A DNA stretch of 64,000 nucleotides from Phormidesmis priestleyi Ana (GCA_001314865.1 LJZR01000001.1:1-64000); one strand, 5' to 3'. Counted from the first letter of the stretch, positions 9,778 through 18,121 are shown. Numbers and translations: made by a program. Notes: generated by a model from the letters alone, not told the origin.

Positions 9778-10479
9778 CTACTTCGACTTCGTAACGCTCT
9801 CGGATTGAGAGTAGCGACCGTTACGGCCTCGGTACCAGGTGCCGTCACGCGCACCGCCCGACAAAATGTTGGAGATTCGATTGCGCGCCTTAAGATAGGC
9901 ATCTCTGGGCATATCTTCAGTAAAAATAGAAGACATAACATCAGCGATCGCAAAGATCTCCGATGGCTGAGCGCGCAAAACGCTACTCACTGCCTCTGGC
10001 AAAGCAGCCTCACCAAAGTCGGATTGAACATATTTTTGCCAGTCAGCAGCTCGGCCATCTTTCTTTTTCTTTTGCGCTGTCTTTCTAGGGACCGGCTTTT
10101 TCTCGGCACTGGCTTTTTTGGCAGATATCTTAGTTTTTTTTGATGGGGTTGTTGCTGGGGTTTTTGATGTTTTTTTTGCTGGGGGTTTTTCTGGGGGAGT
10201 GCTTTCGGCTTTGTCGGCGGTTGCGCCAGATTGGGCTGTTCTTTTTGTCGTCAACCGACTTGTGCGTGCGGCGGACGGTTTTTCCGCAGATGATGTTGTG
10301 GGTTCAGCACTCGGTGGCTCACTACCGGCTGGGTCATCCGTTTTTTGAAACATGTCAATTACAGTACGCAGCCCAAGCCGTTGCGATTCAATCGCAGCGA
10401 GTTGAGATTCTAAATTCTCGACCTGTTGGGATAGATCATCCTCAACAGCAACGAGTTGAGACAGGACAGGATCACTCAT
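9778..10479 (-). CDS. Histone-H1-like protein with C-terminal winged-helix-like domain, paralogue A
   Basis: 233-residue protein with three parts. An N-terminal coiled coil (about 5-45) ends in RTVIDMF. A long Lys/Ala/Pro/Ser/Thr-rich low-complexity linker (about 50-145) resembles histone H1 tails. A conserved C-terminal domain (about 148-228) contains ADWQKYVQ, IADVMSSIF, KARNRISNILSGGARDG and WYRGRNGRYS. The last domain resembles small winged-helix modules of the HARE-HTH kind; this is my reading, not a database match. A same-length paralogue lies at 13184-13885 on the opposite strand. Inference: a DNA-binding, nucleoid-associated or regulatory protein. Directly downstream of nothing operon-like. 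Confidence 0.75.
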   Translation of the reverse strand: MSDPVLSQLVAVEDDLSQQVENLESQLAAIESQRLGLRTVIDMFQKTDDPAGSEPPSAEPTTSSAEKPSAARTSRLTTKRTAQSGATADKAESTPPEKPPAKKTSKTPATTPSKKTKISAKKASAEKKPVPRKTAQKKKKDGRAADWQKYVQSDFGEAALPEAVSSVLRAQPSEIFAIADVMSSIFTEDMPRDAYLKARNRISNILSGGARDGTWYRGRNGRYSQSESVTKSK

Positions 10480-10881
10480 TTTTCAAAGTCCTCATTACAA
10501 ATTTCCTCTGAACGGAAGTTTAGCGGGCGGTTTAACAGGCGCTTCTACGGTTAATGCAGCAGATAGCTCAATGGTCGGTTCAATGGTTCGGCTCACCAAT
10601 CGCGGCTCAACCGCCTACTCAATCGGTTCACTTAATAAGTAATCAGTCAACTCAATTAAATTAACTCAATTAAATCAACTCAATTAAATCAACTAAACTA
10701 AACAGTACAATTAGCACTCGTTATGCTTGCATCCGCCAAGCTGATGATATGTTCACTCCCGATATCTTTAGTAAAGATACCTTCAGTCAAGATACCTTTA
10801 CTCAGTGAGTGTAGCGCTTTCCGTAACGTTTGCTGCGTTGGCTCAACAATCTCGTAACGAAAATCTTGCAATATCTAAATA
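10480..10881. other. Intergenic region with two tandem arrays
   Basis: Region between purU and paralogue A, both on the minus strand. It holds 14-bp units (CAACTCAATTAAAT, three copies, 10648-10689) and 15-bp units (GATACCTTTACTCAG-like, three copies, 10761-10805). No gene seen. The promoter of the histone-like gene should lie here. Confidence 0.7.
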
Positions 10882-11742
10882 TTAGCGAAACACAATCGTT
10901 TTGCGCTCATGGAGCATAACGCGATCTTCAATATGGTAGCGAAGCCCTCGGGCAAGAACTGTTTTTTCAATATCTTTTCCACAGCGAGCCAGATCTTCCG
11001 GAGAGTCTGAATGGTCAATCCTCAGAACATCTTGATCAATAATGGGGCCGCAGTCTAGCTCTTGAGTGACATAGTGGCAGGTTGCACCGATGAGTTTTAC
11101 GCCACGGTCATAAGCCTGATGGTAGGGCTTTGCGCCGATAAAAGAGGGAAGAAAGGAATGGTGAATGTTGATGATCCGACCTGGGTAGCGATCGCATACG
11201 GCCTTCGACAAAATTTGCATATAGCGCGCAAGCACCATTACATCGGCCTGCGACGATTCAAAAAGGGTCACCATTTTGTCGTAGGCAACAGCTTTTGTGT
11301 CTGGCGTCACAGGAACATGATGATATGGCACACCATGCCACTCTACGAGACCTCTAAAAGTGTTGTGGTTGGAGATGACACAGGCAATGTCGATCTCTAG
11401 TTCTTGCGATCGCCAACGAGAAAGTAGGTCATACAAGCAGTGACCACTTTTAGACACCAAAATAGCCACTCGCTTCTTTTGCGCAGAGTCTCGAATGGCC
11501 CAGTCCATTTTAAACTGCTCAGCAATCGGCAAAAAGCGTCTGCGCAGCTCATCAATTGGGAACGAAAGAGAATCACTTAGAATCTCTTGACGCATAAAAA
11601 AACGCGCACCTGCCTGCTCTGAGTGGTGCTGAGCCTCACTAATCCAGCCGTTGTTCGCCGCGATTAGGCCACTGACTGCCGCAACAATGCCAACCCGATC
11701 CGGGCATGAAAGGGTCAAAATATAGCGCCTTGAAGAAGTCAT
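10882..11742 (-). CDS. purU: Formyltetrahydrofolate deformylase (PurU)
   Basis: Hydrolyses 10-formyl-tetrahydrofolate to formate and tetrahydrofolate, balancing one-carbon pools and supplying formate for purine synthesis. The N-terminal ACT domain (about 5-85) starts RYILTLSCPDRVGIVAAV. The C-terminal formyltransferase-like domain (about 90-280) has NIHHSFLPSFIGAKPYHQA and GATCHYVTQELDCGPII, containing the conserved catalytic His and Asp. Length of 286 aa is normal. Start ATG at 11742. No neighbour is metabolically linked. Confidence 0.93.
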   Translation of the reverse strand: MTSSRRYILTLSCPDRVGIVAAVSGLIAANNGWISEAQHHSEQAGARFFMRQEILSDSLSFPIDELRRRFLPIAEQFKMDWAIRDSAQKKRVAILVSKSGHCLYDLLSRWRSQELEIDIACVISNHNTFRGLVEWHGVPYHHVPVTPDTKAVAYDKMVTLFESSQADVMVLARYMQILSKAVCDRYPGRIINIHHSFLPSFIGAKPYHQAYDRGVKLIGATCHYVTQELDCGPIIDQDVLRIDHSDSPEDLARCGKDIEKTVLARGLRYHIEDRVMLHERKTIVFR

Positions 11743-11865
11743 AAATTATCAGGGGCAGCGATCGCCCAAGCTAAAGATAGCGATGATTTGGTTAGATCAA
11801 GTAGTATCGCCCAAGTTGGTATACTCCTAGCAATCGACTCTCTCAAGCCATCCCATAATATTCGT

Positions 11866-11905
11866 CATCGCCTATCCAGTCATCGCCTATCTAGTCATCG
11901 CCTAT
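11866..11905. repeat. 15-bp tandem repeat overlapping a start codon
   Basis: Units CATCGCCTATCCAGT occur two and a half times. The last partial copy supplies the ATG at 11904 of the next gene. Confidence 0.85.
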
Positions 11906-12536
11906 GCAACCCTTCAAAGATTCAGACGACGACTCAGCGAATCATACAAATGCCCCCTTTGTAGGCAGCTCAACCGACCAAACCGTCAAACCGTTAACCG
12001 CCTACTCATTCGCGTCTTACTATGTGCTGCTGCTGTTTATTCCAGCAGGCATCCTGTTACTGTTCACGACAGTGACTGCACAGACCGCAGCAGAAAGGAT
12101 TTTAGCGATCGCCCTCACCTTGTTTTGCCCTGAACTAGCCCACATGGCTCAGGTCGATTTAGAGAATATTCGTTTGCATGGGCACCTGCAAGACTCTCGA
12201 CTCCAGCGCTTTCGCAAAGTAACAACAAGTACAGTTGTTCTAGAATTAATCGGATTATATGTAGCCCTTTTCTCCCTTCGGTGGGGAACTGTTGTGATTA
12301 TCGCCAGTCAGCTTTGGTTTAACCTACTGGCAAACATTCAACTCTCTCCTGGCGCCTCGCCCGCTGTAATCCCCTTTGGAATTGCCGATAGAAAGGCAAT
12401 CCTAATCGCCAACACAGTTGGCTTGAGCCTACTTTTATTGTGGCCGATTGCAGCGGCCCAAGCATGGCTAGCATCAGGGCTGTTGCTGCTGATTGCTCTC
12501 TTTTTAATCATTAAATACTGGATCGTTAAATCCTGA
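11904..12536 (+). CDS. Hypothetical polytopic membrane protein
   Basis: 210 residues, no recognised family. A polar N-terminus (about 1-35) rich in Asp, Ser and Thr is followed by about five hydrophobic segments (roughly 38-60, 65-82, 108-130, 160-178 and 180-205). A conserved-looking loop, HMAQVDLENIRLHGHLQD, lies between the second and third segments. Start at ATG 11904, inside a short tandem repeat, without a clear Shine-Dalgarno. Neighbours give no functional clue. Confidence 0.6.
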   Translation: MQPFKDSDDDSANHTNAPFVGSSTDQTVKPLTAYSFASYYVLLLFIPAGILLLFTTVTAQTAAERILAIALTLFCPELAHMAQVDLENIRLHGHLQDSRLQRFRKVTTSTVVLELIGLYVALFSLRWGTVVIIASQLWFNLLANIQLSPGASPAVIPFGIADRKAILIANTVGLSLLLLWPIAAAQAWLASGLLLLIALFLIIKYWIVKS

Positions 12537-13183
12537 TCGATGGAGGCTGAACCCAATACCCCAAGTAAGTCGCAATTCCGCAGCCGAGGGATCATTCAAT
12601 CATGACCCACTCAAGGGTAGCCAAACAGGGTTGGGGATATGAGGGCTTCGGCCATAATGACAGATGGGACATTGTTAAGGCGCACTTCCTGTATTTGTTC
12701 GTGCCTCAAAGGGATTCCTTTAGAGTTCCAAAGGAGCTGACGCCTGAAGAAACTCTTTTGACGAAGCTTTCAACGAAGCTTTTAACGAAGCTTTTAACGA
12801 AGCTTTGGATAGAGTAAAGAAAGAAAATTACCCGCCCAAACACCCAATAAGGCGAATTTGACCGTGATCTTGCCTATTTTTTCAAAAAAGAGCAAAAAAA
12901 GACTTGCTTAAAAACGAGAAAGTGTTTAAATAGTGCTATTCTCGAAAAAGATATTTTTCCAAAAGCCTTTCAAGCAATTTTCTATACTCAAAATGGCTCT
13001 TCTAGATCTGTTTTGAGAAAAGCTGTTCGTTATAGAGCTGTTTGCAAGAAGATTCTTTTGTACTTGAGTAAGCGTTTTTAAGCGCTTGCAGAGCCAGAAG
13101 CGCTTAATCGCTGGCTTAATTGCTGATGGAATCATCCATAGTTTTTCATATTCTCAACTCATTAAACAAGGAGAAAGTCGTAT
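12537..13183. other. Intergenic region upstream of paralogue B
   Basis: Contains a 71-codon open frame (12602-12817) that I do not believe codes, because its end is four 12-bp repeats ACGAAGCTTTTA (12761-12808). The 12840-13180 part is A/T-rich with several AAGCGCTT-type short palindromes (13070-13115). It probably holds the leader and promoter of the downstream histone-like gene. That gene has a strong AAGGAG site at about 13169. Confidence 0.6.
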
Positions 13184-13885
13184 ATGTCTACATCTGTTTT
13201 GCCGCAGCTTTTAGAAGTTGACTCCGAGCTGTCGGCGCAGGCAAGTGCCCTACAAGCACAGCTAAATGAACTGCAAGAAAAGCGCAAAGGGATTCAAACT
13301 GTTATTGACATGTTTGAATCAAAGGGTGGTTCTGAGTTAGCGGAAATTGCCGCGGTGACTGTACCGGTTGTGGCAACTAAACCTGCGGTAAAAACGGCTC
13401 CTAAAAAGGCAACTCCCGCAAAATCAGCAAAAGAAGTAAAAGCACCCAAGGCAGCAACGAAGGCCAAAACAGTCAAAGCGCCCAAGGAGGGAACAGTTGC
13501 CAAGGTCAAAGCAAGCCGGGGGCGTCCTGCTAAGGTCAAGACTAAAGCGACGAAGGCAGCCGTCACTAGCCCCAAGAAAACTGCTGAAAGCAAGCGCAGT
13601 GGTGGTCGCACTGCTAATTGGCAGCGCTATGTACAAGATAGCTACAGCAAAGCGCCCTTACCTGACGTGATTGTTGGCGTGTTGCAAGCACAGCCCAACC
13701 ATATCTTTAAAATTGCGGATGTTATGAGCGTCGTGTTCAAAGAAGATATGCCTGAGAATCAGTTCTTAAAGGCTCGCAACCGCGTTTCTAATATTCTGTC
13801 AGCGGGTGCGCGTGAGGGTGATTGGTATCGCGGTCGTGGGGGTACTTATAGCGTTTCGGAGAAAGCTATCAAAGCAGCAGGCTAA
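13184..13885 (+). CDS. Histone-H1-like protein with C-terminal winged-helix-like domain, paralogue B
   Basis: 233 residues, the same length and architecture as the protein at 9778-10479. An N-terminal coiled coil (SVLPQLLEVDSELSAQ to QTVIDMF) is followed by a Lys/Ala/Pro/Val-rich linker (about 60-145) with repeated APK, KVK and KA motifs. The C-terminal domain has ANWQRYVQ, IADVMSVVF, KARNRVSNILSAGAREG and WYRGRGGTYS. The C-terminal domains of the two paralogues are far more alike than their linkers, as expected if the linker is a flexible basic tail. A strong ribosome binding site, AAGGAGAAAG, fixes the ATG at 13184. Likely DNA-binding, by inference. Its long A/T-rich leader contrasts with paralogue A. 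Confidence 0.78.
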   Translation: MSTSVLPQLLEVDSELSAQASALQAQLNELQEKRKGIQTVIDMFESKGGSELAEIAAVTVPVVATKPAVKTAPKKATPAKSAKEVKAPKAATKAKTVKAPKEGTVAKVKASRGRPAKVKTKATKAAVTSPKKTAESKRSGGRTANWQRYVQDSYSKAPLPDVIVGVLQAQPNHIFKIADVMSVVFKEDMPENQFLKARNRVSNILSAGAREGDWYRGRGGTYSVSEKAIKAAG

Positions 13886-13929
13886 ACCCTTTACTAATAG
13901 ACGCATGCTCAATGTTTGATAGGCCAATT

Positions 13930-14013
13930 GGCTTATCAGACATTGGCTTATCAGACATTGGCTCATCAGACACTGGCTCATCAGACACTGGCTCATCAGA
14001 CACTGGCTCATCA
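13930..14013. repeat. 5.5 x 15-bp tandem repeat downstream of paralogue B
   Basis: Units GGCTCATCAGACACT, the first two reading GGCTTATCAGACATT, head to tail between converging genes. Copies are near identical, suggesting recent expansion. Confidence 0.95.
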
Positions 14014-14051
14014 TTAGACGGAGAGGCATTGTCGCCAGGGCTGTAGAAGCT

Positions 14052-15449
14052 TTAGGGGCTAGATTGATAGCGTAGCGGTACGGCGGGGGCGGGAATCAGC
14101 GCCATGCTCAAAGAGACTGTAATGGTGTTGTCAGCGGCTCGCTCGTAGATCCACTTTTGGCGGGGACAAGCATGGGAAGTAGCATCTGCTAGGTGTTCGG
14201 GCCATTGTCCTAACGTTTGTCGCTGCTGTTTTAGTTCGAGCACTTTTTGGGTGAGTTCTAGGGTAAGGGCGCGATCGCCTAGCAATTTCCATCGCTGTGC
14301 CAACACCGCAGGCACAGCAGAGGGTGAATCAGTCGATTTTCCACTGAACGATTCGGTTGCCAACAGCTGTTCTATCGCGCTTTGAGTGGTAGAACATACG
14401 GTAAAGTCGCTGAGTCTTTGAACGGCGTGCTGAGTGGTTCGCACGCTGTCTATGTTATCGAGATTAAAAGCATAGGCGGGTGAGAACCAGTAGGAGAGCG
14501 ATCGCAACATTTTGTGATTTGGGTTGTTATCTGCGGCTGTGTTTGCCATGTCATCGCGAGTGACAACCTCTTCCAAAGACTTTTGCAGCGACCGATACTG
14601 TATCCAATTATCAAACGCGAGTCCTTTGATTACAGACTGCTGCTTGCTCTGCTGAGCAAGTCGTACCGGCCATTGACTGGGCACCTGATTTAAATGGCGC
14701 AGTAAGCCTGCTTGATATTCAGAAACAATAGAGGTAGAGATCTGAGCAACTAAATCAGGACGCTGAGCGATCGCTTGATTCAGTCGCCATGATGCCTCCA
14801 AGGCGCTCCCCATTTCGTCATACTGCTGGCGCTGACTGTAGTCCATCACCGACAGCAACAGCAGCTTTTGGATGTTCAACGTATTCACTAATCCTGGAAA
14901 TGGATAGTTTTGGTCAGACATCTGCTCGATATCAACTTCCCACAAAGGCACATCACCCTGCAAAATATGCGCCTGTATCTCACTGAGCTTAGGCTTTATT
15001 GCTGTCAAATACGCGCTTAGCTGAGGAGGCAGCCCGCTTAAAGGACCAGCCGTTCTAGCGATTTCCAACTGAAGAAACTCATTCAGCAAGGATTCAATCG
15101 CGGCATAGGCCTGTTCGGCCTCTGAATTGATCCGAATGGTCAGACCACGACTGTCATTGGGCAAAAAGCCCATATCGGCCCCTAATCGATCAAACTGCTC
15201 AGCAGCAGCGTTTCTAGAATGAGGTGTGATCTGAACAAAGAAAGCCTCCGAGCGAGCGGTCATTTGAGCCTGCTGTTGCCTTGCCCAGAAGCCATTACAC
15301 AGCAGCAGCAGCCAAGGGAGTAACCCACAAACACCCAAAATAAACAAAAACAAAAACAAGCGAGATTGACGATTTTTAGCAAGCTTTGATGAGATCAGCT
15401 TTGGCGGGATCAGCTTTGGCGGGATCAGCTTTGGCGCAATAAACTTCAA
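14052..15449 (-). CDS. Uncharacterised single-pass membrane protein
   Basis: 465 residues, family not recognised. A short basic N-terminus built from repeated KLIPP units (15-bp DNA repeats at 15393-15437) precedes one membrane helix (about 30-52, FLFLFILGVCGLLPWLLLL). A large extracytoplasmic alpha-helical domain follows. It contains two cysteines, in TVCSTTQSA near 365 and SHACPRQKWIY near 432. The C-terminus KWIYERAADNTITVSLS looks like a beta strand pair. Likely anchored in the plasma or thylakoid membrane facing the periplasm or lumen. No operon partner. Function unknown. Confidence 0.6.
   Translation of the reverse strand: MKFIAPKLIPPKLIPPKLISSKLAKNRQSRLFLFLFILGVCGLLPWLLLLCNGFWARQQQAQMTARSEAFFVQITPHSRNAAAEQFDRLGADMGFLPNDSRGLTIRINSEAEQAYAAIESLLNEFLQLEIARTAGPLSGLPPQLSAYLTAIKPKLSEIQAHILQGDVPLWEVDIEQMSDQNYPFPGLVNTLNIQKLLLLSVMDYSQRQQYDEMGSALEASWRLNQAIAQRPDLVAQISTSIVSEYQAGLLRHLNQVPSQWPVRLAQQSKQQSVIKGLAFDNWIQYRSLQKSLEEVVTRDDMANTAADNNPNHKMLRSLSYWFSPAYAFNLDNIDSVRTTQHAVQRLSDFTVCSTTQSAIEQLLATESFSGKSTDSPSAVPAVLAQRWKLLGDRALTLELTQKVLELKQQRQTLGQWPEHLADATSHACPRQKWIYERAADNTITVSLSMALIPAPAVPLRYQSSP
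15393..15437. repeat. 3 x 15-bp in-frame repeat at gene 5' end
   Basis: GATCAGCTTTGGCGG units encode the repeated KLIPP in the N-terminus of the membrane protein gene at 14052-15449. Confidence 0.92.
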
Positions 15450-15528
15450 AATGACGCAGGAGAAAAATCTTCTGAAGAGAGGATACAGGGCAATGGGGGC
15501 ATTCGTTTTTCTGGCTAGACAGCCAGAC

Positions 15529-15562
15529 AGATATACAGGCAGATATACAGGCAGATATACAG
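15529..15562. repeat. 3 x 12-bp tandem repeat, intergenic
   Basis: AGATATACAGGC repeated almost three times upstream of the membrane-protein gene. Confidence 0.9.
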
Positions 15563-15676
15563 ACTGCTGCTGACAACGGATACTTCTCTCAACAGACGAA
15601 AACGAGAGCGGCTCAGTTTTTAACCAGCGCCTACTTCATCAAACAATGACAAATCTACAGCAGTTGATAAAGACAA

Positions 15677-15722
15677 CAAGCGGGCCCCGGCTGACGAACA
15701 TAAGTCAGTTGAGGCCCGCTTG
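15677..15722 (-). terminator. Long hairpin, likely terminator of the RRM gene
   Basis: Outer arms CAAGCGGGCC and GGCCCGCTTG form a perfect 10-bp stem. Inside it, CTGAC and GTCAG can form a second stem. It lies about 60 bp past the stop of the minus-strand RRM gene. The T-rich tail on that strand is weak (TTGTTGTCTTTATC), so transcript stabilisation is an alternative role. Confidence 0.6.
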
Positions 15723-15784
15723 CATAGTAGAAAATGCAGTTGCTGGGAATAGAGTTGCTTTCTTAAAATCCAAGATCGGATTGT

Positions 15785-16030
15785 TTAAGTGCGGGGTCTG
15801 GCCTTGTTCACTTTTAGAGTGCGCCCCATCCATTCGGCCCCATCAAGGGCATCTATGGCTGCTTGTTCTTCACTTTCTGCGCCCATTTCAACAAAGGCAA
15901 AGCCTCTGACTCGGCCCGTTTCACGATCGGTCGGTAGCTTGACAGACTTGACCGAACCGTACTCTGCAAAGACCTGATTGATGTCCTCCTGAGTAGCATC
16001 AAAAGACAGGTTTCCAACATAAATTGACAT
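15785..16030 (-). CDS. RRM RNA-binding protein, cyanobacterial Rbp type
   Basis: 81-residue protein that is almost entirely one RNA-recognition motif. RNP2 is IYVGNLS (residues 3-9) and RNP1 is RGFAFVEM (about 43-50), the aromatic residues of which stack on RNA bases. The short tail KARPRT lacks the glycine-rich extension of some cold-induced Rbp proteins. Cytoplasmic; family members bind transcripts in cold response or target thylakoid-protein mRNAs. It is preceded by an unusually long untranslated region and followed by the strong hairpin at 15677-15722. Which Rbp subtype it is cannot be decided here. Confidence 0.92.
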   Translation of the reverse strand: MSIYVGNLSFDATQEDINQVFAEYGSVKSVKLPTDRETGRVRGFAFVEMGAESEEQAAIDALDGAEWMGRTLKVNKARPRT

Positions 16031-16541
16031 AAAATTGGCTCTAGCGTTTTTCTAGAGTATGGGTGACAAAGGACTGAGATAAAATGTAGAAGTAATATAC
16101 ATTTATCTTTATGAAATAGCTTTGAGGCAGCTATATTTTCTGTAGCTATGTTTTCTGTAGCTATATTTTATATTGCTATTTTTTATTGCCTTAGCTGTGT
16201 TGATAGCGGTGTTGACTGCTACACAGCTAAGACAATACTTGATCAATACTGAATCAATATTAAATCAACACTGCATCACCAACATCACAATAAATGGGCA
16301 AAAAAATCGCTATCAGTCACGTTAGCACAGTCATAGATGCAGCCTTAGATGCAACTTTAGCGCCCTGATAACAACCGATTTTATGATCGATTGTGCTGAT
16401 GGCTCAGCTCAGAAAATTTACCTGTATTCAGATCTACCTGGATTGTGCTAATTATGACTGTAGCGCCCACTACAAAGCTCGGAATATAGAAGATTACAAT
16501 TGAGAAGTTAGGTATCGGAATATTTAGGTATTGGAATATTT
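16031..16541. other. Divergent intergenic region with repeats
   Basis: 511 bp between the divergent RRM and VOC genes. It contains a 15-bp repeat (CTATATTTTCTGTAG, 16131-16175) and AATCAATA-type repeats near 16240-16275. Just before the VOC start it has TAGGTATCGGAATATT/TAGGTATTGGAATATT direct repeats (16508-16541). Promoters of both genes must lie here. In this family the 5' leader of rbp genes is commonly regulatory. Confidence 0.6.
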
Positions 16542-16964
16542 ATGAGTACTATCTTCCACCTTTCCTTTCCAGTTGGCAATCTTCCGGAGACGAAGCACTT
16601 TTACATTGAGGGACTAGGCTGCGAAGCGGGCCGGGAAGGCAAGGGGTCGTTGATTCTTAACTTGGGCGGACATCAGCTAGTAGCTCACGTTGTAGAGTAT
16701 CCAATTTCGCCACAACAAGGTATTTATCCTAGCCATTTTGGCCTTACTTTTGAAACTGAGGCTGAATGGGAAGCGACCCTAATGAGAGCAAAAGAAAAAG
16801 GACTGACGTTTTATCAGCAGCCTAAGCATCGCTTTAAGGGCGATCGCATCGAACATCGCACCTTCTTCCTCCAAGATCCTTTTGCCAACCTGTTGGAGTT
16901 TAAATATTACGTTTATTCCAGCGCCGTATTCAAAGAAGTGCAGTATTCCAAGGTAGGAGAATAG
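16542..16964 (+). CDS. VOC (glyoxalase/dioxygenase-fold) family protein
   Basis: 140-residue single vicinal-oxygen-chelate module with paired beta-alpha-beta units. It begins IFHLSFPVGNLPETKHFY and ends with the typical FFLQDPFANLLEFKYY. Candidate metal ligands are His6, the His of YPSHFGLTFE (mid-protein) and the Glu of LLEFK. Members act as glyoxalases, dioxygenases or resistance proteins; substrate cannot be assigned. A short repeat (ATCGGAATATTTAGGT) sits in the immediate leader. Convergent with the hydrolase gene, only 3 bp away. Confidence 0.8.
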   Translation: MSTIFHLSFPVGNLPETKHFYIEGLGCEAGREGKGSLILNLGGHQLVAHVVEYPISPQQGIYPSHFGLTFETEAEWEATLMRAKEKGLTFYQQPKHRFKGDRIEHRTFFLQDPFANLLEFKYYVYSSAVFKEVQYSKVGE

Positions 16965-16967
16965 CGG

Positions 16968-17681
16968 TTAGCCATTAGCAGGCGGGCGAGCAGGCGGGCG
17001 AGCAGGCGGGCGAGCGGGCGGGCGAGACTGGTGAGCCGAGTCTTGGCAAAGACAGGTAGCGATCGCACTTAGCCCTGCCGGATCTTGAATCATTTGATCA
17101 TGCGTCGCAATCAGCAGCCTGTGTGACTCGCCAATCCCCCAATGAGATAGGTTGGAACTCCAAGGCGGCAAAATGAGCAAATCAAACGGTGTCCACAAAG
17201 AAAAAAACTGAAGTTGCTTAAGCTGATAAATATCTTGATTGAGCGACTTTAGAAAAGGGCTGTTTGGCCGCATTTGGCGAATACCGTAGCGATGACTCAA
17301 CGCGGCTAATAGCGTTCCTTGATGCGGCGTAGAGAGTGTAATGAACCGCCGCACCCTAGTCAGCCCGCCTAGCCGCTGCACATAGTATCGACTAATTAAC
17401 CCGCCCATACTAAACCCAATCAGGTCAAAGGATTGGTGCGCGCCTAAAGAACGATCAATAAAACTAGCCACTTGCTCGGCTAAAGACTCTAGCGACGCAT
17501 CTCCATTGTTGGGCGTCATACTCAACCCATATACCGGCCAGCCTTGCTGTTCTAAGTAGGCTTGCAGCACCGAAAAAATGCCCGCTGTATTCCAAATGCC
17601 GTGAACCAGCACAACCGGCAGGCGAGCCTGTTGCGCCCGCAATTCTGGCGCTTTATCCCGATTCAATAAGTCTTCGTTCAA
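16968..17681 (-). CDS. Alpha/beta-hydrolase, lipase-like
   Basis: 237-residue alpha/beta-hydrolase. The oxyanion segment VVLVHGIWNTAGIF is at about 24-36. The nucleophile elbow GFSMGGLISRYY (about 93-104) is typical of triacylglycerol lipase-like and PGAP1-like esterases. It has no signal peptide. The C-terminus is a low-complexity ARPP repeat generated by a 12-bp DNA array. The start is TTG at 17681: its TTGA overlaps the TGA of the preceding DUF3493 gene, indicating translational coupling, and no ATG precedes the core domain. Substrate unknown. Confidence 0.8.
   Translation of the reverse strand: MNEDLLNRDKAPELRAQQARLPVVLVHGIWNTAGIFSVLQAYLEQQGWPVYGLSMTPNNGDASLESLAEQVASFIDRSLGAHQSFDLIGFSMGGLISRYYVQRLGGLTRVRRFITLSTPHQGTLLAALSHRYGIRQMRPNSPFLKSLNQDIYQLKQLQFFSLWTPFDLLILPPWSSNLSHWGIGESHRLLIATHDQMIQDPAGLSAIATCLCQDSAHQSRPPARPPARPPARPPANG
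16981..17028. repeat. 4 x 12-bp in-frame repeat at hydrolase 3' end
   Basis: GGCGGGCGAGCA units encode the terminal RPPA repeats of the hydrolase. Confidence 0.93.
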
Positions 17682-18121
17682 CGGTCTTTCTCTTGATTAC
17701 GATCTTCCCAGCGAAATAAGAAGACCATCAGCGCAACAACCCCAACCTGTAGGGCCAAATTAGGGATTGACTGGGAGAGATCGCGGCCTGCGAGAATTTT
17801 GGTGAAAAAGACAAAGCCGCCAATCGCGCCTGAGGCCCCAAATGAGGCATAGATAAATTTGCGAAGACCTTTATAAGGAGCCCGAGATTCGGCCACCAGT
17901 CGGTCGTATCGTTCCTGGCTCATGCCGCTAGGCGGCGTTTTGCGGGGAGTGTTGCCAGCGCCTTTCTGGTTTGAGCTTCTCTGGTTTGAGCTTCTCTGGT
18001 TTGAGCTTCTCTGGTTTGAATTTCCAGGTAACGAGCTTTTTAATTTACCTTTCGCCATAGCCAAGCTGCTTTCTGAACTGCTTTCTGAACTGCTTTCTGA
18101 ACTGCTTCCTGAAGGATGCAT
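17678..18121 (-). CDS. DUF3493 membrane protein (LPA1/REP27-like domain)
   Basis: 147 residues. The low-complexity Ser/Glu and Asn/Gln/Arg/Ser-rich N-terminus (about 1-60) is made of two DNA repeat arrays. It is followed by the conserved DUF3493 region SQERYDRLVAESRAPYKGLRKFIY and two membrane helices (about 90-108 and 120-138). Homologous domains occur in plastid LPA1/REP27 proteins needed for photosystem II assembly or repair; a thylakoid role here is inference. The start could instead be the internal ATG at 18058 (MAKGKLKSS). The stop overlaps the next gene by TTGA. Confidence 0.75.
   Translation of the reverse strand: MHPSGSSSESSSESSSESSLAMAKGKLKSSLPGNSNQRSSNQRSSNQRSSNQKGAGNTPRKTPPSGMSQERYDRLVAESRAPYKGLRKFIYASFGASGAIGGFVFFTKILAGRDLSQSIPNLALQVGVVALMVFLFRWEDRNQEKDR
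17965..18024. repeat. 4 x 15-bp in-frame repeat in DUF3493 gene
   Basis: TCTGGTTTGAGCTTC units encode a repeated Asn-Gln-Arg-Ser-Ser block in the disordered N-terminus. Confidence 0.95.
18066..18113. repeat. 4 x 12-bp repeat at DUF3493 gene start
   Basis: CTGCTTTCTGAA units (last one CTGCTTCCTGAA). They encode repeated SSSE if the upstream ATG is used, otherwise they are leader sequence. Confidence 0.95.

Noticed and set aside
10118-10511. Plus-strand frames opposite histone-like paralogue A
   Set aside because: They are shadows of the Lys/Ala/Pro-rich coding sequence, whose reverse complement lacks stops. The minus-strand protein has a clear paralogue.
12602-12817. 71-codon frame between the membrane protein and paralogue B
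   Set aside because: The C-terminal part is a 12-bp tandem repeat; no recognised homology pattern and no good ribosome site at the ATG, so coding is unlikely.
13294-13636. Minus-strand frames opposite paralogue B
   Set aside because: Same composition effect as for paralogue A.
13930-14013. Direct repeats considered as a CRISPR array
   Set aside because: The units are contiguous 15-mers without spacers and no cas gene is near.
15646-15909. 87-codon plus-strand frame over the hairpin and RRM gene
   Set aside because: Antisense to the conserved RRM gene and runs through the terminator hairpin.
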